Shown here one piece after another: positions 33,115 through 41,955 of a stretch of 64,000 nt of DNA. A program made the position numbers and the translations under genes. Under the pieces are notes generated by a model that searched no databases, was not told the DNA's origin, and saw only the letters and a list, made by a program, of their open reading frames with translations. Within the stretch, counting starts at the first letter, position 1; every line of letters starts with the position of its first letter. This DNA is from JAFGLZ01 sp964390905 (lineage in GTDB: Bacteria; Planctomycetota; Phycisphaerae; UBA1845; JAFGLZ01): contig CAYMLO010000031.1 of assembly GCA_964390905.1 (NCBI GenBank), positions 1 through 64,000 on the forward strand, written 5' to 3'.

Positions 33115-33250
33115 TCGCGCTCGACCTCTAACGCTGAACAGACGCACAAGCGGTTCTGCCTGGCATGATGGCCAGGAAGGTTGAGATGTGCTTCGAATGA
33201 CCTCCCCATCGTCTTGACCTGCCTACCCCGCTCGGAACTACAATCTGGCC

Positions 33251-34687
33251 ATGAAGCGCGCAGGTCGGTATCTCACAATTGGGGCGTGTCTTGCTGCTGT
33301 CCTGGGTACTGCTCGTGGTGAGACTCTCGCCCGAGGGTCGGACGGGCTCATCATTGTCGCTCCGGAGCGATTCTGCGGCGCCTTGGCCGATTACGTCCGC
33401 CACAAGCAGCACCAGTTGCCGACCGGTCTGCTTTGCCTCGAGGAGATCCTGAGAGACACGCCGGGGACCGACGACCCGGAGCGTCTGAAGCGCCGGATCT
33501 ACGACGGATGGAAACGCCATGGGTGGCGCTACGTCCTTCTCGTGGGCGATGCCGACGTCCTTCCCGTGCGCTACATGGTTCTCGATCGTGTGACGCCGAC
33601 GGCGTATGACTACGCCTTCTACCCGAGCGACCTCTACTACGCCGACCTGGCCAAGCGCGACGGGTCGTTCGAGGACTGGAACGGCCGGAAGGACGGGTTC
33701 CATGCGGGCTATTTCGGCGAGGTGCGCGGCGAGAAGAACAAGACCGACCCGATCAACTTCGATGCCATCGACTACCTTCCCGAAGTCGCAGTAGGCCGCT
33801 GGCCGGTCAGCACCCCGGATCAGGTCGGGGTCATCGTCGCCAAGACCATCCGATACGAGCAGGGCCTTCAGGATGCTGGGAAGCCCGGGACCCGCCGGGC
33901 GGCCTTCGTCGCCGTGGCCGGTTGGGTCGACAGCCGTCCCCTCTTCGACCGGCTTGCCATGATACTGCCTCCCGGCTGGTCCGCCGAGAAGCGCTACTTC
34001 CCCGAGAAGCGGAAAGGGCCAGCCACTCCGCCCCCGACGGCCGAAGAGGTCATCCGCCTGATGAATGAGGGGCTGAGCCTTCTCGTCCATGCGGGCCACG
34101 GCAAGGACGACCGGTGGGAAAAATCTTTCGGCCTGGCCCACCTGTCCAGAATCCAGAACGCCGGGTGTCTTCCCATCGTCATCTCGGCCGGTTGCTCGAC
34201 CGCCCGCTTCGCAGCCCTGCCGCCGTACGAACCCTATCTCGACGTGAACGAAAAGGACCACCGGGGGACAAACCACAAGGAGGTCTTCACCAAACCGCCG
34301 CCTCCCCCCGCGCCGTACCAGACAGGCAAATACAACCGCACCGGTCTGGGAGAGGGCCTGGTTCGAGAGGGACCGAGCGGAGCCGTGGCCTACATTGGGT
34401 GCAACACGGGGAGCCAGCCCTGCGGACTTACGCTCGTGGAGGGATTCGTGACAGGCCTCCGAGGAAGGTCCGAGCCCCGCCTTGGGGACGTGTGGAACCG
34501 GGCGATCCGCCACTACTACAAGAAAGAGAAGCTCGCCACGCTTCGTCCAACGCGTAGCTGGTACCCGCCGAGCATCTTCTTTCAGGGGATGAAGTTCATA
34601 ATCTTCGGCGATCCCTCCCTGCTGCTGCCGTCTCCCTTTAGGAAGACTTCGCGCTCATCCAGCCGGCCTCGAGAGACCGACCGATGA
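33251..34687 (+). CDS. Secreted C25-family (gingipain-like) cysteine peptidase
   Basis: A 478-residue exported protein (signal YLTIGACLAAVLGTARG). The first third is a Rossmann-like pseudo-subdomain (LADYVRHKQHQLPTGLLCLE, RYVLLVGDADVLPVRYM, LPEVAVGRWPVST), as in peptidase family C25. The catalytic pair is visible: His283 in LLVHAGHGKDDRW and Cys315 in IVISAGCSTARF. The family includes gingipains. C25 and related clan CD peptidases often mature secreted proteins or act extracellularly. There is no obvious C-terminal sorting domain; the tail after FGDPSLLL is a short Ser/Arg-rich stretch. The ATG at 33251 directly precedes the signal peptide. It is not operonic with its neighbours. Confidence 0.8.
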   Translation: MKRAGRYLTIGACLAAVLGTARGETLARGSDGLIIVAPERFCGALADYVRHKQHQLPTGLLCLEEILRDTPGTDDPERLKRRIYDGWKRHGWRYVLLVGDADVLPVRYMVLDRVTPTAYDYAFYPSDLYYADLAKRDGSFEDWNGRKDGFHAGYFGEVRGEKNKTDPINFDAIDYLPEVAVGRWPVSTPDQVGVIVAKTIRYEQGLQDAGKPGTRRAAFVAVAGWVDSRPLFDRLAMILPPGWSAEKRYFPEKRKGPATPPPTAEEVIRLMNEGLSLLVHAGHGKDDRWEKSFGLAHLSRIQNAGCLPIVISAGCSTARFAALPPYEPYLDVNEKDHRGTNHKEVFTKPPPPPAPYQTGKYNRTGLGEGLVREGPSGAVAYIGCNTGSQPCGLTLVEGFVTGLRGRSEPRLGDVWNRAIRHYYKKEKLATLRPTRSWYPPSIFFQGMKFIIFGDPSLLLPSPFRKTSRSSSRPRETDR

Positions 34688-34879
34688 GCAGGGGACCTGC
34701 CGGCGATGTGAGGTGAGCAATCGCGGCCCTGGCGCAGGTTCGAATCCCCGGGCGATCCCAGCGGCCAAGCTCACCGGGAGCCCAACGATTTCCTCGCTTG
34801 TCCGCCCCATACCCGAGCGGTTACCGTGCATCTCCGTGGACTGACCGAGGTGCGGGTCCCAGCTGGGGAGTCTGCCGCA

Positions 34880-36418
34880 ATGACCAGGTTTCTGATCGCC
34901 CTTTCCGTGACGTTCCTCACGATAGCCTTCGTGCCGGCCGGGGCGCTAGGGAAGGAAGGCTATCTCGTATCGGACGGCGTCCGAATTCACTACACGGACG
35001 AAGGCACCGGGCCGCCGGTCGTGTTGGTCCACGGCTTCATCGCCAGCGGCAGCATGAACTGGCGGATCCCGGGAGTGATCAAACTGTTGGTCCCGGACTA
35101 CCGTGTGATCACGCTCGACCACCGCGGGCACGGCAAGAGCGACAAGCCGACGAACGTCGACGACTACGGCGTGAAGATGGTCCACGACGTGCTCAACTTG
35201 CTGGACCACCTGAAGATCGCAAAGGCGCACTTCGTGGGCTATTCGATGGGCTCGTTGATCACGATGAAGCTGGCAACGATGGCGCCGCAGCGGATGCGCT
35301 CGGCGGTGATCGGCGGCATGGGGTGGGTCCCGCAGGGACGCGCCTTCGCGGGTCGCGGGGGACCCCGCAAGATGGACCCGCCGTTGCGAGCGTGTGCCCG
35401 CGCGTTTCCGACGCTGGGCATCACCCGTCAGGAGCTGGCGGCGATCCGGATTCCCGCCATCATCGTAATCGGCACCGACGACCATCTGGTCGGACGACGC
35501 GTCGAGCCGCTGCGCAAGGTGAGGCCGGACATCCCGGTCGTCGAGGTCCCCGGCGCCAATCACATCAACTGCATCTTCAGGCCGCAGTTCCGCAAGGCGA
35601 TCAAGGCCTTTCTGGACAAGCAGGTCGCGGCGTCGACTGCAACCACCACCCCGGCCCGGAAGTGGCCCCTCGTCCCCTTCTGCATCGAGCCGCCGGCCGG
35701 GGCGCTGAAGGAGCTGGGCTACAGTGGGTACGGCCACCTCTGGCTGCCCGGCGCCGAGCAACGCGCCGCCGCCCTCAGCCGCGACGGGCTCCGTCTGTTC
35801 CAAGTGATCCTGCGGGCGGACTTGTCCAAGCCTCAGCCCGTCGATGAGAAGGGGATCGCGCAGGTTCTGCCCGCGCTCAAGCCGCACCGAACCCAGCTGG
35901 TGATGCTGATGGTCGGGGGCAAGCCGTCCGACCGCACGCTGGATGATCAGGCGGCGACGCTCATCACCCGCTTGGCTGATATGGCCAAACCCCACGGCGT
36001 GAGCATCGTTCTCTATCCACACACGAACGATTGGCTGGAGAAGACCTCGGACTGCGTGCGGCTGGCGAGCAGGATCAATCGCCCGGGCGAGGTCGGCGTC
36101 ATGTTCAACCTCTGCCACTGGATGAAGGCCGACCCCAACCGCGATCTGCGCGCCGTGCTCACCGAGGCCAAACCGTGGCTGATGGCCGTGAGCCTCAGCG
36201 GTTCGGACACGCCCGAACAGGTACGGGCAGGCAAGGGCAACTGGATTCAGCCGCTGGGTGAGGGACGCTACGACGTTCGTCAGTTGCTCAAGATCCTGGC
36301 GGAACTCGACTACACCGGCCCGATCGGCTTGCAGTGCTACGGGCTGAAGGGCGATCCCCGCAAGATCCTCGCTGAATCGAAGGCGGCGTGGGACAAGCTA
36401 ACCGCCTCCCGGCCGTGA
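34880..36418 (+). CDS. Secreted alpha/beta-hydrolase fused to a xylose-isomerase-like TIM barrel
   Basis: A 512-residue fusion. After a signal peptide (FLIALSVTFLTIAFVPAGA) comes an alpha/beta-hydrolase (residues about 28-265): PPVVLVHGFIASG, ITLDHRGHGKSDKP, the nucleophile elbow FVGYSMGSLI (Ser122), IVIGTDDHLVG with the likely acid and PGANHIN with the histidine. Residues about 280-510 read as a sugar-phosphate-isomerase/epimerase-like barrel (GVSIVLYPHTNDWLEKTSDC, VGVMFNLCHWMKADP, YTGPIGLQCYGLKGDP). Such a pairing suggests ester or lactone hydrolysis followed by isomerisation of the freed sugar acid. The ATG at 34880 precedes the signal peptide. The 3' end overlaps the convergent GH28 gene by 21 nt. 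Confidence 0.75.
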   Translation: MTRFLIALSVTFLTIAFVPAGALGKEGYLVSDGVRIHYTDEGTGPPVVLVHGFIASGSMNWRIPGVIKLLVPDYRVITLDHRGHGKSDKPTNVDDYGVKMVHDVLNLLDHLKIAKAHFVGYSMGSLITMKLATMAPQRMRSAVIGGMGWVPQGRAFAGRGGPRKMDPPLRACARAFPTLGITRQELAAIRIPAIIVIGTDDHLVGRRVEPLRKVRPDIPVVEVPGANHINCIFRPQFRKAIKAFLDKQVAASTATTTPARKWPLVPFCIEPPAGALKELGYSGYGHLWLPGAEQRAAALSRDGLRLFQVILRADLSKPQPVDEKGIAQVLPALKPHRTQLVMLMVGGKPSDRTLDDQAATLITRLADMAKPHGVSIVLYPHTNDWLEKTSDCVRLASRINRPGEVGVMFNLCHWMKADPNRDLRAVLTEAKPWLMAVSLSGSDTPEQVRAGKGNWIQPLGEGRYDVRQLLKILAELDYTGPIGLQCYGLKGDPRKILAESKAAWDKLTASRP

Positions 36419-38740
36419 AGTCGCACGGCCCGGCTCGCAGGTTTCCGCGACACGGGCCGTTTCCCGTTCCCACTGCGTATCGCTCGCTTCGAACGGCACC
36501 GTCACGACCCGGTAGCGGAACGCCTTGTTCGCAGGAACCGTCTTGCCCAAGAACGTGGTGAAGTAGTGCTTGCGGTACCGATTGGGAACGTCCCAGTAGC
36601 GCGTTCGCCAGTCATCGTCCCGGGGGGCGTCGAGCACGTACGTCACGGCCCCCCTGCCTGAGGGCCGGTCGTAGATGGCCGACCAACGCGTGGGCCGGTC
36701 GATCTTGTGTTTCCTGTCTCCGTTGAAGGCACCGTCCACGCGCTTGCCGTCGAGCAGCTCAGCGATGTAGTCCGTGGCGGTCGGTGTCCACGGGTGCATG
36801 AAGTGGTAGATGAGGTTCACCGGCGTCGGTTTGTCGGCCTTGAGCTGAACGTCCTCGAAGATGCGGTTGTCCTGCACGCAGATGTCCGTCTCGAGCACGA
36901 GACTCCTGATGCGTGACGTCTTGTGCAACCGGAGCCTCCGGCAGCGCACCGTTGCCTCGGGCCTGGCCACGGGGTTGCCGTCGACGAGAAGCTTCAGACC
37001 AAGGACTTGCTCATCTTCGTTCTCGGTGTGTCCGCTGCCGATGAACCCGACGCCCGGGAAGCTCACGACCGACCCGTAGTGACTGCCGAATCGGTCCAGA
37101 CAGATGCGCGTTCCCTTGTAGTCGATTCGGTACAGAGTCCAGAAGGAGCGACTCTCGAAGCGGATGCCGAGGTCACCCACCTCGGCGGTGATCTGCGGCG
37201 GCCAGCTCTCGTGTGCCAGTTTGTGAGGGAGCCCCTTCTCGTGATCGGGAGCCGTCCCACGACGCGCCGTCAGTATGTTCCCAGATACGCCTTGCGGCTG
37301 TCCGTCGATCGTCAGGCTGTCGCAGTGCTTCCAGCGTAGGGCTGGGGGCTTGCTGGCACGAATCGTAACCTTCTCCAACCGCACGTCCTTGGTCCACTCA
37401 GCCGAGAACCCCTCGCGTGTCGTCATCGTGATGTCGGCCAGACGGAGGGATTGGATGGGCGCCTCGGGAAGGCCTTGGAGCTTCACAGCCTGTCCCGCGC
37501 CGCTGACCTTCAGGTCTCGGAAGGTCATGTTCCTGAACGTTGGGGCCTTGCCCTTGGTCGTGCCCATCCAGGCGCGATAAGCCGTCGTCATCTGGATGGC
37601 CTCGCGTCGGACCCGGGCCATGTCGATGTTCCGCCCCCACAGACGCTCGACCACGCCGCCCCGACCCCGCGTCGACTTCAGACGGATCCCCACGTCTGTG
37701 CCTCGAAAGATGCACGAATGGAAGAACACGTTGCGAATGCCCCCGCTCGTGTCGCTGCCGAACACCACGCCGCCATGGCCCTTCTCGGTCAGGTTGTACC
37801 GGACCACGACGTTTTCGGTGGCCTTGCCGACGCGCCACCCGTCTTCGTTCATGCCCGACTTCATGCAGATGCAGTCGTCGCCGGTGTTGAAGTAGCAGTG
37901 CTCGATGAGCACGTTGGTGCTCGAGTCCACGTTCAGACCGTCGGTATTCGGCCCGCCCGTGGTCAACACGCGTAGACGCCGTGCGATCACCCGATCGCAA
38001 TAGACCAGATCGATCGTCCAGAACGGGCCGGCCTTGGCGATGGTGAACCCCTCGAGCAGCACGTTCTTGCAGCGAATAGGGCTGATCAGTTGCGGCCGTA
38101 GGCCGTGTTCCGGCCTGCCGTAAACCCGCTCGGCCACGGGAACGTCCTTGAGGATCTGCTCCTTGTACATCCGCATGGCCGTGTCGGCTTGGCGCTTCTC
38201 CCAAGGCCACCAGGGCCGACCATTGCCGTCGATCGTCCCCGGGCCGGTGACGGCGATGTTTTCGCAGTCGCACGCGTAGATGAGCGGCGAGTAGTTGTAG
38301 CACTCGAACCCCGCCCACCGCGTGAAGACGACGGGTAGGTAGTCGGTCGGATCGTCGGAGAAGCGAAGCGTGGCCCCCTGGCCGAGGTGCAGGTTGACGT
38401 TGCTCTTCAAGTGGATCGCACCCGTCAGCCAGGTCCCCTTCGGCAACAAGACCACGCCACCGCCCGCCTTCGCGCATGCGTCGATGGCGGTGGCGATGGC
38501 CTGGGTGTTCTTGGTGCGACCGTCACCGACGGCCCCATGGTCAGCGACGTTGAACACGCGGTCGGGAAACACGGGCCTGGACAGTTGCGGCATATCGAAG
38601 GGCGCGCGAATCGGGGCGATCTGACGGGGCGCTGCATCGGGCCCGACCTTTGCGCGCCAATCCTCTCCCCCAGTCGCAAGGACCGTAGAACTGCACGCCG
38701 CAGCTGCCAACAAGAACATGCCCAGCCCTACCTTGCTCAA
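36398..38740 (-). CDS. Secreted GH28-family polygalacturonase-like protein
   Basis: A 780-residue protein. The start is a TTG at 38740, chosen because GAGGGAGGG lies just upstream and the first residues (SKVGLGMFLLAAAACSSTVL) form a signal peptide with a basic end; an ATG at 38719 is the alternative. The GH28 right-handed beta-helix covers about residues 45-440, with the family motifs GPNTDGLNVDSSTNVLIEHC, NTGDDCICMKSG, EKGHGGVVFGSD and VGIRLKS, so the catalytic aspartates, histidine and the R-x-K pair are in place. The last 300 residues (ITAEVGDLGIRFESRSFWTL and on) are a separate beta-rich domain I cannot name. Likely role: exo- or endo-cleavage of galacturonans. Confidence 0.82.
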   Translation of the reverse strand: MSKVGLGMFLLAAAACSSTVLATGGEDWRAKVGPDAAPRQIAPIRAPFDMPQLSRPVFPDRVFNVADHGAVGDGRTKNTQAIATAIDACAKAGGGVVLLPKGTWLTGAIHLKSNVNLHLGQGATLRFSDDPTDYLPVVFTRWAGFECYNYSPLIYACDCENIAVTGPGTIDGNGRPWWPWEKRQADTAMRMYKEQILKDVPVAERVYGRPEHGLRPQLISPIRCKNVLLEGFTIAKAGPFWTIDLVYCDRVIARRLRVLTTGGPNTDGLNVDSSTNVLIEHCYFNTGDDCICMKSGMNEDGWRVGKATENVVVRYNLTEKGHGGVVFGSDTSGGIRNVFFHSCIFRGTDVGIRLKSTRGRGGVVERLWGRNIDMARVRREAIQMTTAYRAWMGTTKGKAPTFRNMTFRDLKVSGAGQAVKLQGLPEAPIQSLRLADITMTTREGFSAEWTKDVRLEKVTIRASKPPALRWKHCDSLTIDGQPQGVSGNILTARRGTAPDHEKGLPHKLAHESWPPQITAEVGDLGIRFESRSFWTLYRIDYKGTRICLDRFGSHYGSVVSFPGVGFIGSGHTENEDEQVLGLKLLVDGNPVARPEATVRCRRLRLHKTSRIRSLVLETDICVQDNRIFEDVQLKADKPTPVNLIYHFMHPWTPTATDYIAELLDGKRVDGAFNGDRKHKIDRPTRWSAIYDRPSGRGAVTYVLDAPRDDDWRTRYWDVPNRYRKHYFTTFLGKTVPANKAFRYRVVTVPFEASDTQWERETARVAETCEPGRATSRPGGG

Positions 38741-38917
38741 GAACCGCCCTCCCTCACAAGACGTCTGCCCCCGAGCCAGATAAGCATATCCGTTCTGGCA
38801 CGCCGAAAATATCTCGATGCTGCGGCAGACAGTATAGCAGCCCGACAGCTTCTTTCGGTAGGATGCCGGTACGATGTTAGCTACACGGGAGATGGCGACC
38901 CCTTCAACGCAAGGTGC

Positions 38918-40480
38918 ATGACAATGACGCGCAGAGCACTGATCGTGTTGGTCCTGCTGTCGGTATGTGACGTGGCACGGGCTCAGAAGAGACCGATCCT
39001 TCGAATCACGACGACCGTCGATTTCGGCGAAGACCGGGGGCAGAACTTCGGTTCGTTGTTCGAAGCGCGCGGCGCAGACGGCCGGGTCGTCTACGGCGCC
39101 GGGTTCGCCGGGCTCTACAATACGCGATTTCGGATGGACCGATTCACGCTGCAGTTCTTCATCCGCGGCGCCGACGACGACGCGGCGACCTTCGAGAAGC
39201 TGCCCCCGCCGACCGACGACGGCGGCACGTACCTGTTCGACCTCGACGGGCGGGTGTACCAGTTCAGCCACTACCAGGACAGGACTGCGCGCTACTGGGA
39301 CGACGCCAGCCGCACATGGCGGGCCGACGAGAGCTTCGGGCGCCAGGCCACACGGAGCGGCGAAGGCAAGATGCGCCTCGCGGGCAAGGTGCTGCAATTC
39401 AAAGGCGGCGAAGCGTGGTACGACGGCACGAAAATCCTCAGCAAACCCGAGGTCGGCCACTACCACCACTTCTACTACGCCAACGGACACCTGGTCTTCT
39501 TCCACAACAACCGCGGTGGCGATCCAGCCTTCAGCCGTCTCTACGCCGTGCCGTGGATCCCGGGAGGAGGTCCATGCGACCTAGGCAAGGCGATCACGCT
39601 CGACGTGAAGTACCCCGGCGAGACCCCGTTCGCGATCGGACAGCTCGGCGGCGAGATCATCGACTCGTCCAACATGGGCGGCGTGTACGCCTTCGACGGC
39701 AAGCGGTGGCGCGTGCTCGTCAAGCCGGATAACAAGGTCAGCTACCAGCTCTACTCGATGCTCAACTGGTACGACAAGCTGCTCATGGCCCAGTATCCCA
39801 CCGGCAATCTGTTCGAATACGACGGCAAGCGGATCCGCCGCCTCGAGGACTCCCCGCCGGTGATGCCGGGCGTGTCGCGTCATGCGCGCGAAGCGCAGAC
39901 AACCTGCATCTACGGCGGCGATCTGTACGTGGGCGTGTGGCCGTGGGCCGAACTGTGGCGGTACGACACGGATAGGGACAAATGGCACTTCGTCAAACGC
40001 ATGTTCCAGCGCCCGGCGATCACCGACAAGATGAACCATCCGTGGGAGAAGCGGATCATCGACTACTGCAAAACGCACGACAAGAACATCGTCTACAACA
40101 GCTGGGGGCAGCGTGTCACGGGGCTGATCGCGATGACCGACGCGTTGTACATCTCAGTCAGCGCCAAGGGCTGCAACAAGCGTGACATGCGGCTCGCGTT
40201 CCTTCACGACGACGACGTGTGGAACGAATACCGCGTCGTGCACCGCATGCGCAAACCCGGCTGCGCCGCCGCGGCGATCCAGTGGACCGGCAAGCCGACG
40301 ACGCTGCAGTTCACCGTTAGCAACGATCGGATGTCCATTGCCCAGGACGGGCGCAATCTGGTGTCGGCGCCAGTGACCGCCGCATTGACGGCCAAGCTCA
40401 AGCATGCTCGGATCGGCTGGGGATCCGGCAGGTTCGGCCCGTTGCGGGGGACGATACGATCCAGCGCTCTGGTTCACTGA
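38918..40480 (+). CDS. Secreted protein of unknown function
   Basis: A 520-residue exported protein (signal MTMTRRALIVLVLLSVCDVA, cut before QKRP). The body is rich in short beta-strands with blade-like motifs (TYLFDLDGRVYQFSHYQD, VYAFDGKRWRVLV, LFEYDGKRIRRL, LWRYDTDRDKWHFVK), suggesting a beta-propeller of the Kelch or sialidase-like type, followed by a C-terminal LQFTVSNDRMSIAQDGRNLV sandwich. No catalytic motif was recognised. ATG at 38918 or, with better spacing from AAGG (38911-38914), the one at 38924. It is divergent from the GH28 gene with 177 nt between them, so the two may share a control region. Confidence 0.65.
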   Translation: MTMTRRALIVLVLLSVCDVARAQKRPILRITTTVDFGEDRGQNFGSLFEARGADGRVVYGAGFAGLYNTRFRMDRFTLQFFIRGADDDAATFEKLPPPTDDGGTYLFDLDGRVYQFSHYQDRTARYWDDASRTWRADESFGRQATRSGEGKMRLAGKVLQFKGGEAWYDGTKILSKPEVGHYHHFYYANGHLVFFHNNRGGDPAFSRLYAVPWIPGGGPCDLGKAITLDVKYPGETPFAIGQLGGEIIDSSNMGGVYAFDGKRWRVLVKPDNKVSYQLYSMLNWYDKLLMAQYPTGNLFEYDGKRIRRLEDSPPVMPGVSRHAREAQTTCIYGGDLYVGVWPWAELWRYDTDRDKWHFVKRMFQRPAITDKMNHPWEKRIIDYCKTHDKNIVYNSWGQRVTGLIAMTDALYISVSAKGCNKRDMRLAFLHDDDVWNEYRVVHRMRKPGCAAAAIQWTGKPTTLQFTVSNDRMSIAQDGRNLVSAPVTAALTAKLKHARIGWGSGRFGPLRGTIRSSALVH

Positions 40481-40486
40481 CGCCTC

Positions 40487-40515
40487 TCTCTCGTACGTTG
40501 CAGTCGTACGAGAGA
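40487..40515. terminator. Perfect hairpin between convergent genes
   Basis: TCTCTCGTACG (40487-40497) and CGTACGAGAGA (40505-40515) pair without mismatch over 11 bp around a 7-nt loop. It starts 7 nt after the stop of the plus-strand gene and ends 33 nt before the stop of the minus-strand gene. Likely a shared bidirectional terminator, though there is no U-tract. Confidence 0.6.
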
Positions 40516-40547
40516 TAGCCTCGACTCGGTTTCTGCCTTCAGAACGG

Positions 40548-41675
40548 TCAGGCCGGTGTTTGCCCGGCTGCAGGCGATCGACCATTCCTGTCGCCCGCAA
40601 AAACGTCGCGGATTTGGCGAAAGGCCAGGAGGAGGAACGCAATCACGCCCAGCGGGATCCCGGTCAGGTATATACAGACGTAGGCGGCATGCCGTAGCGA
40701 ATGGAGGGGGACATGTACCAGCAATGAGGTGCCGGCGAAGACGGCGGCGAAAACCAGCCACGTCGTCACAGAGGGCCTGCGGCGAGGGACCGCGACTCGC
40801 GTGGAAGGCACGGGTCTTCGTGTCACGGCCATACCGAGCAGTGCGATGAAGAGTACGTAGGCGCCCCAGACGACGGCCTGCGGGCCGAGGCCGGGAAGCT
40901 TGTCAGACCGCCAGACCAACCCATAGAGGACATACTGGGCCAGCAGCAGCATCGCCAAAACGATCCACTCTATGCCCCGCGGCAGGAGTTCACGCATCGT
41001 GAGCGATCCTCCGCCAACCGGGCCAGTCCACAGCCAAACCAGTGCCAGCAGTACCAGGCTGCAGCCAACGGCCGAGCCAGCCGCCACGGCGAACGACGGC
41101 ATGATGGTGCCGTGGAAGAGGCCCATCGCCGCAGCGAAGATCACCAGCACTGGCCAGTTCGCCAGCCATCTCCGCCATCGGGGCCCGCACGCCGCGAGCA
41201 TGTCACTGGAGCTCAGCATGCACCGCTCCACCGCGAACAGCGGGACGATGAAGGCCATGAAGGGATGCCACACGAAGACGAGCATGAGCGCCGTGAGGAT
41301 GTTGAAACCGCCCACCACAATGGGGTTCTCACTAGACAACGGTGTCCAGATGACCTTGGTGATGTAGGCTTCGTACAGGCCGAAGACCACCCCGGCGAAC
41401 ACGAGCGATGCGAAGTCCACTCGGTCGCGTCGCCAGACGATCGAGGCGAGCACGAGCGCGTGGATCCCGTAGATCAGCATCATCATCGGCGTGCCCGGGA
41501 ACTGCATGAACGCCAGCGGCTGACTGCCCGAGACGACCTCTGCGAAGAACACGGAGAACGCCGAAACGATCAACCAGAAGAGCCAACGGATAAGCCGGCG
41601 CGGACGCGGTGGATCCGTATCGATGGGGGCGGCGGTGTCTTCTGTGCGCTCTTCGACGGCGATTTCGGTTGGCAT
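40548..41675 (-). CDS. Polytopic membrane protein of unknown function
   Basis: A 375-residue inner-membrane protein. After a charged, proline-rich cytosolic N-terminus (about 40 residues) there are roughly 9-10 hydrophobic helices (LIRWLFWLIVSAFSVFFAEV, LIYGIHALVLASIVW, FAGVVFGLYEAYI, WIVLAMLLLAQYVLYGLVW and others). No transporter or enzyme motif was recognised. The ATG at 41675 was preferred over a GTG at 41708 because the GTG lies only 2 nt from its possible ribosome site. The gene is convergent with the propeller-like gene to its left. Function unknown. Confidence 0.65.
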   Translation of the reverse strand: MPTEIAVEERTEDTAAPIDTDPPRPRRLIRWLFWLIVSAFSVFFAEVVSGSQPLAFMQFPGTPMMMLIYGIHALVLASIVWRRDRVDFASLVFAGVVFGLYEAYITKVIWTPLSSENPIVVGGFNILTALMLVFVWHPFMAFIVPLFAVERCMLSSSDMLAACGPRWRRWLANWPVLVIFAAAMGLFHGTIMPSFAVAAGSAVGCSLVLLALVWLWTGPVGGGSLTMRELLPRGIEWIVLAMLLLAQYVLYGLVWRSDKLPGLGPQAVVWGAYVLFIALLGMAVTRRPVPSTRVAVPRRRPSVTTWLVFAAVFAGTSLLVHVPLHSLRHAAYVCIYLTGIPLGVIAFLLLAFRQIRDVFAGDRNGRSPAAGQTPA

Positions 41676-41955
41676 ACGTTTCCCCAGGAGCGTTGCCTGC
41701 GCATACACTTCCCCTTCTGTGACAACCGCCCGATCTGCACGATCCCCCGCAAGACCGCCGAGGCCGAAGAAAAGCCCAGCGCTGCGTTGCCTACCTCTAC
41801 TACCGTCTCATTGCTCGCTGAGTTGACAGCAATAGCCTGCCGAATCTGTCACGCGCCCGGATACGCCCGGCGACCTTGCGGCTCGTTGACACTGGGCCGA
41901 GAATGAAGGACCTTGCATGGCTTGCACAGACCGTAGGCCGTAGGAGAACAAGTCG

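Noticed and set aside
34734..34760. tRNA-like T-arm (GGTTCGAATCCCC) upstream of the hydrolase fusion gene
   Set aside because: The stems around the loop do not pair properly and no anticodon arm or acceptor stem could be built. It may be a remnant, but I cannot support a tRNA.
38387..38917. Long 5' extension of the plus-strand secreted-protein gene
   Set aside because: It lies antisense to the start of the GH28 gene and shows no family pattern; the signal peptide starts only at 38918.
38741..39505. Long N-terminal extension of the GH28 gene
   Set aside because: It runs antisense through the next gene and lacks GH28 or signal features; the signal peptide begins near 38740.
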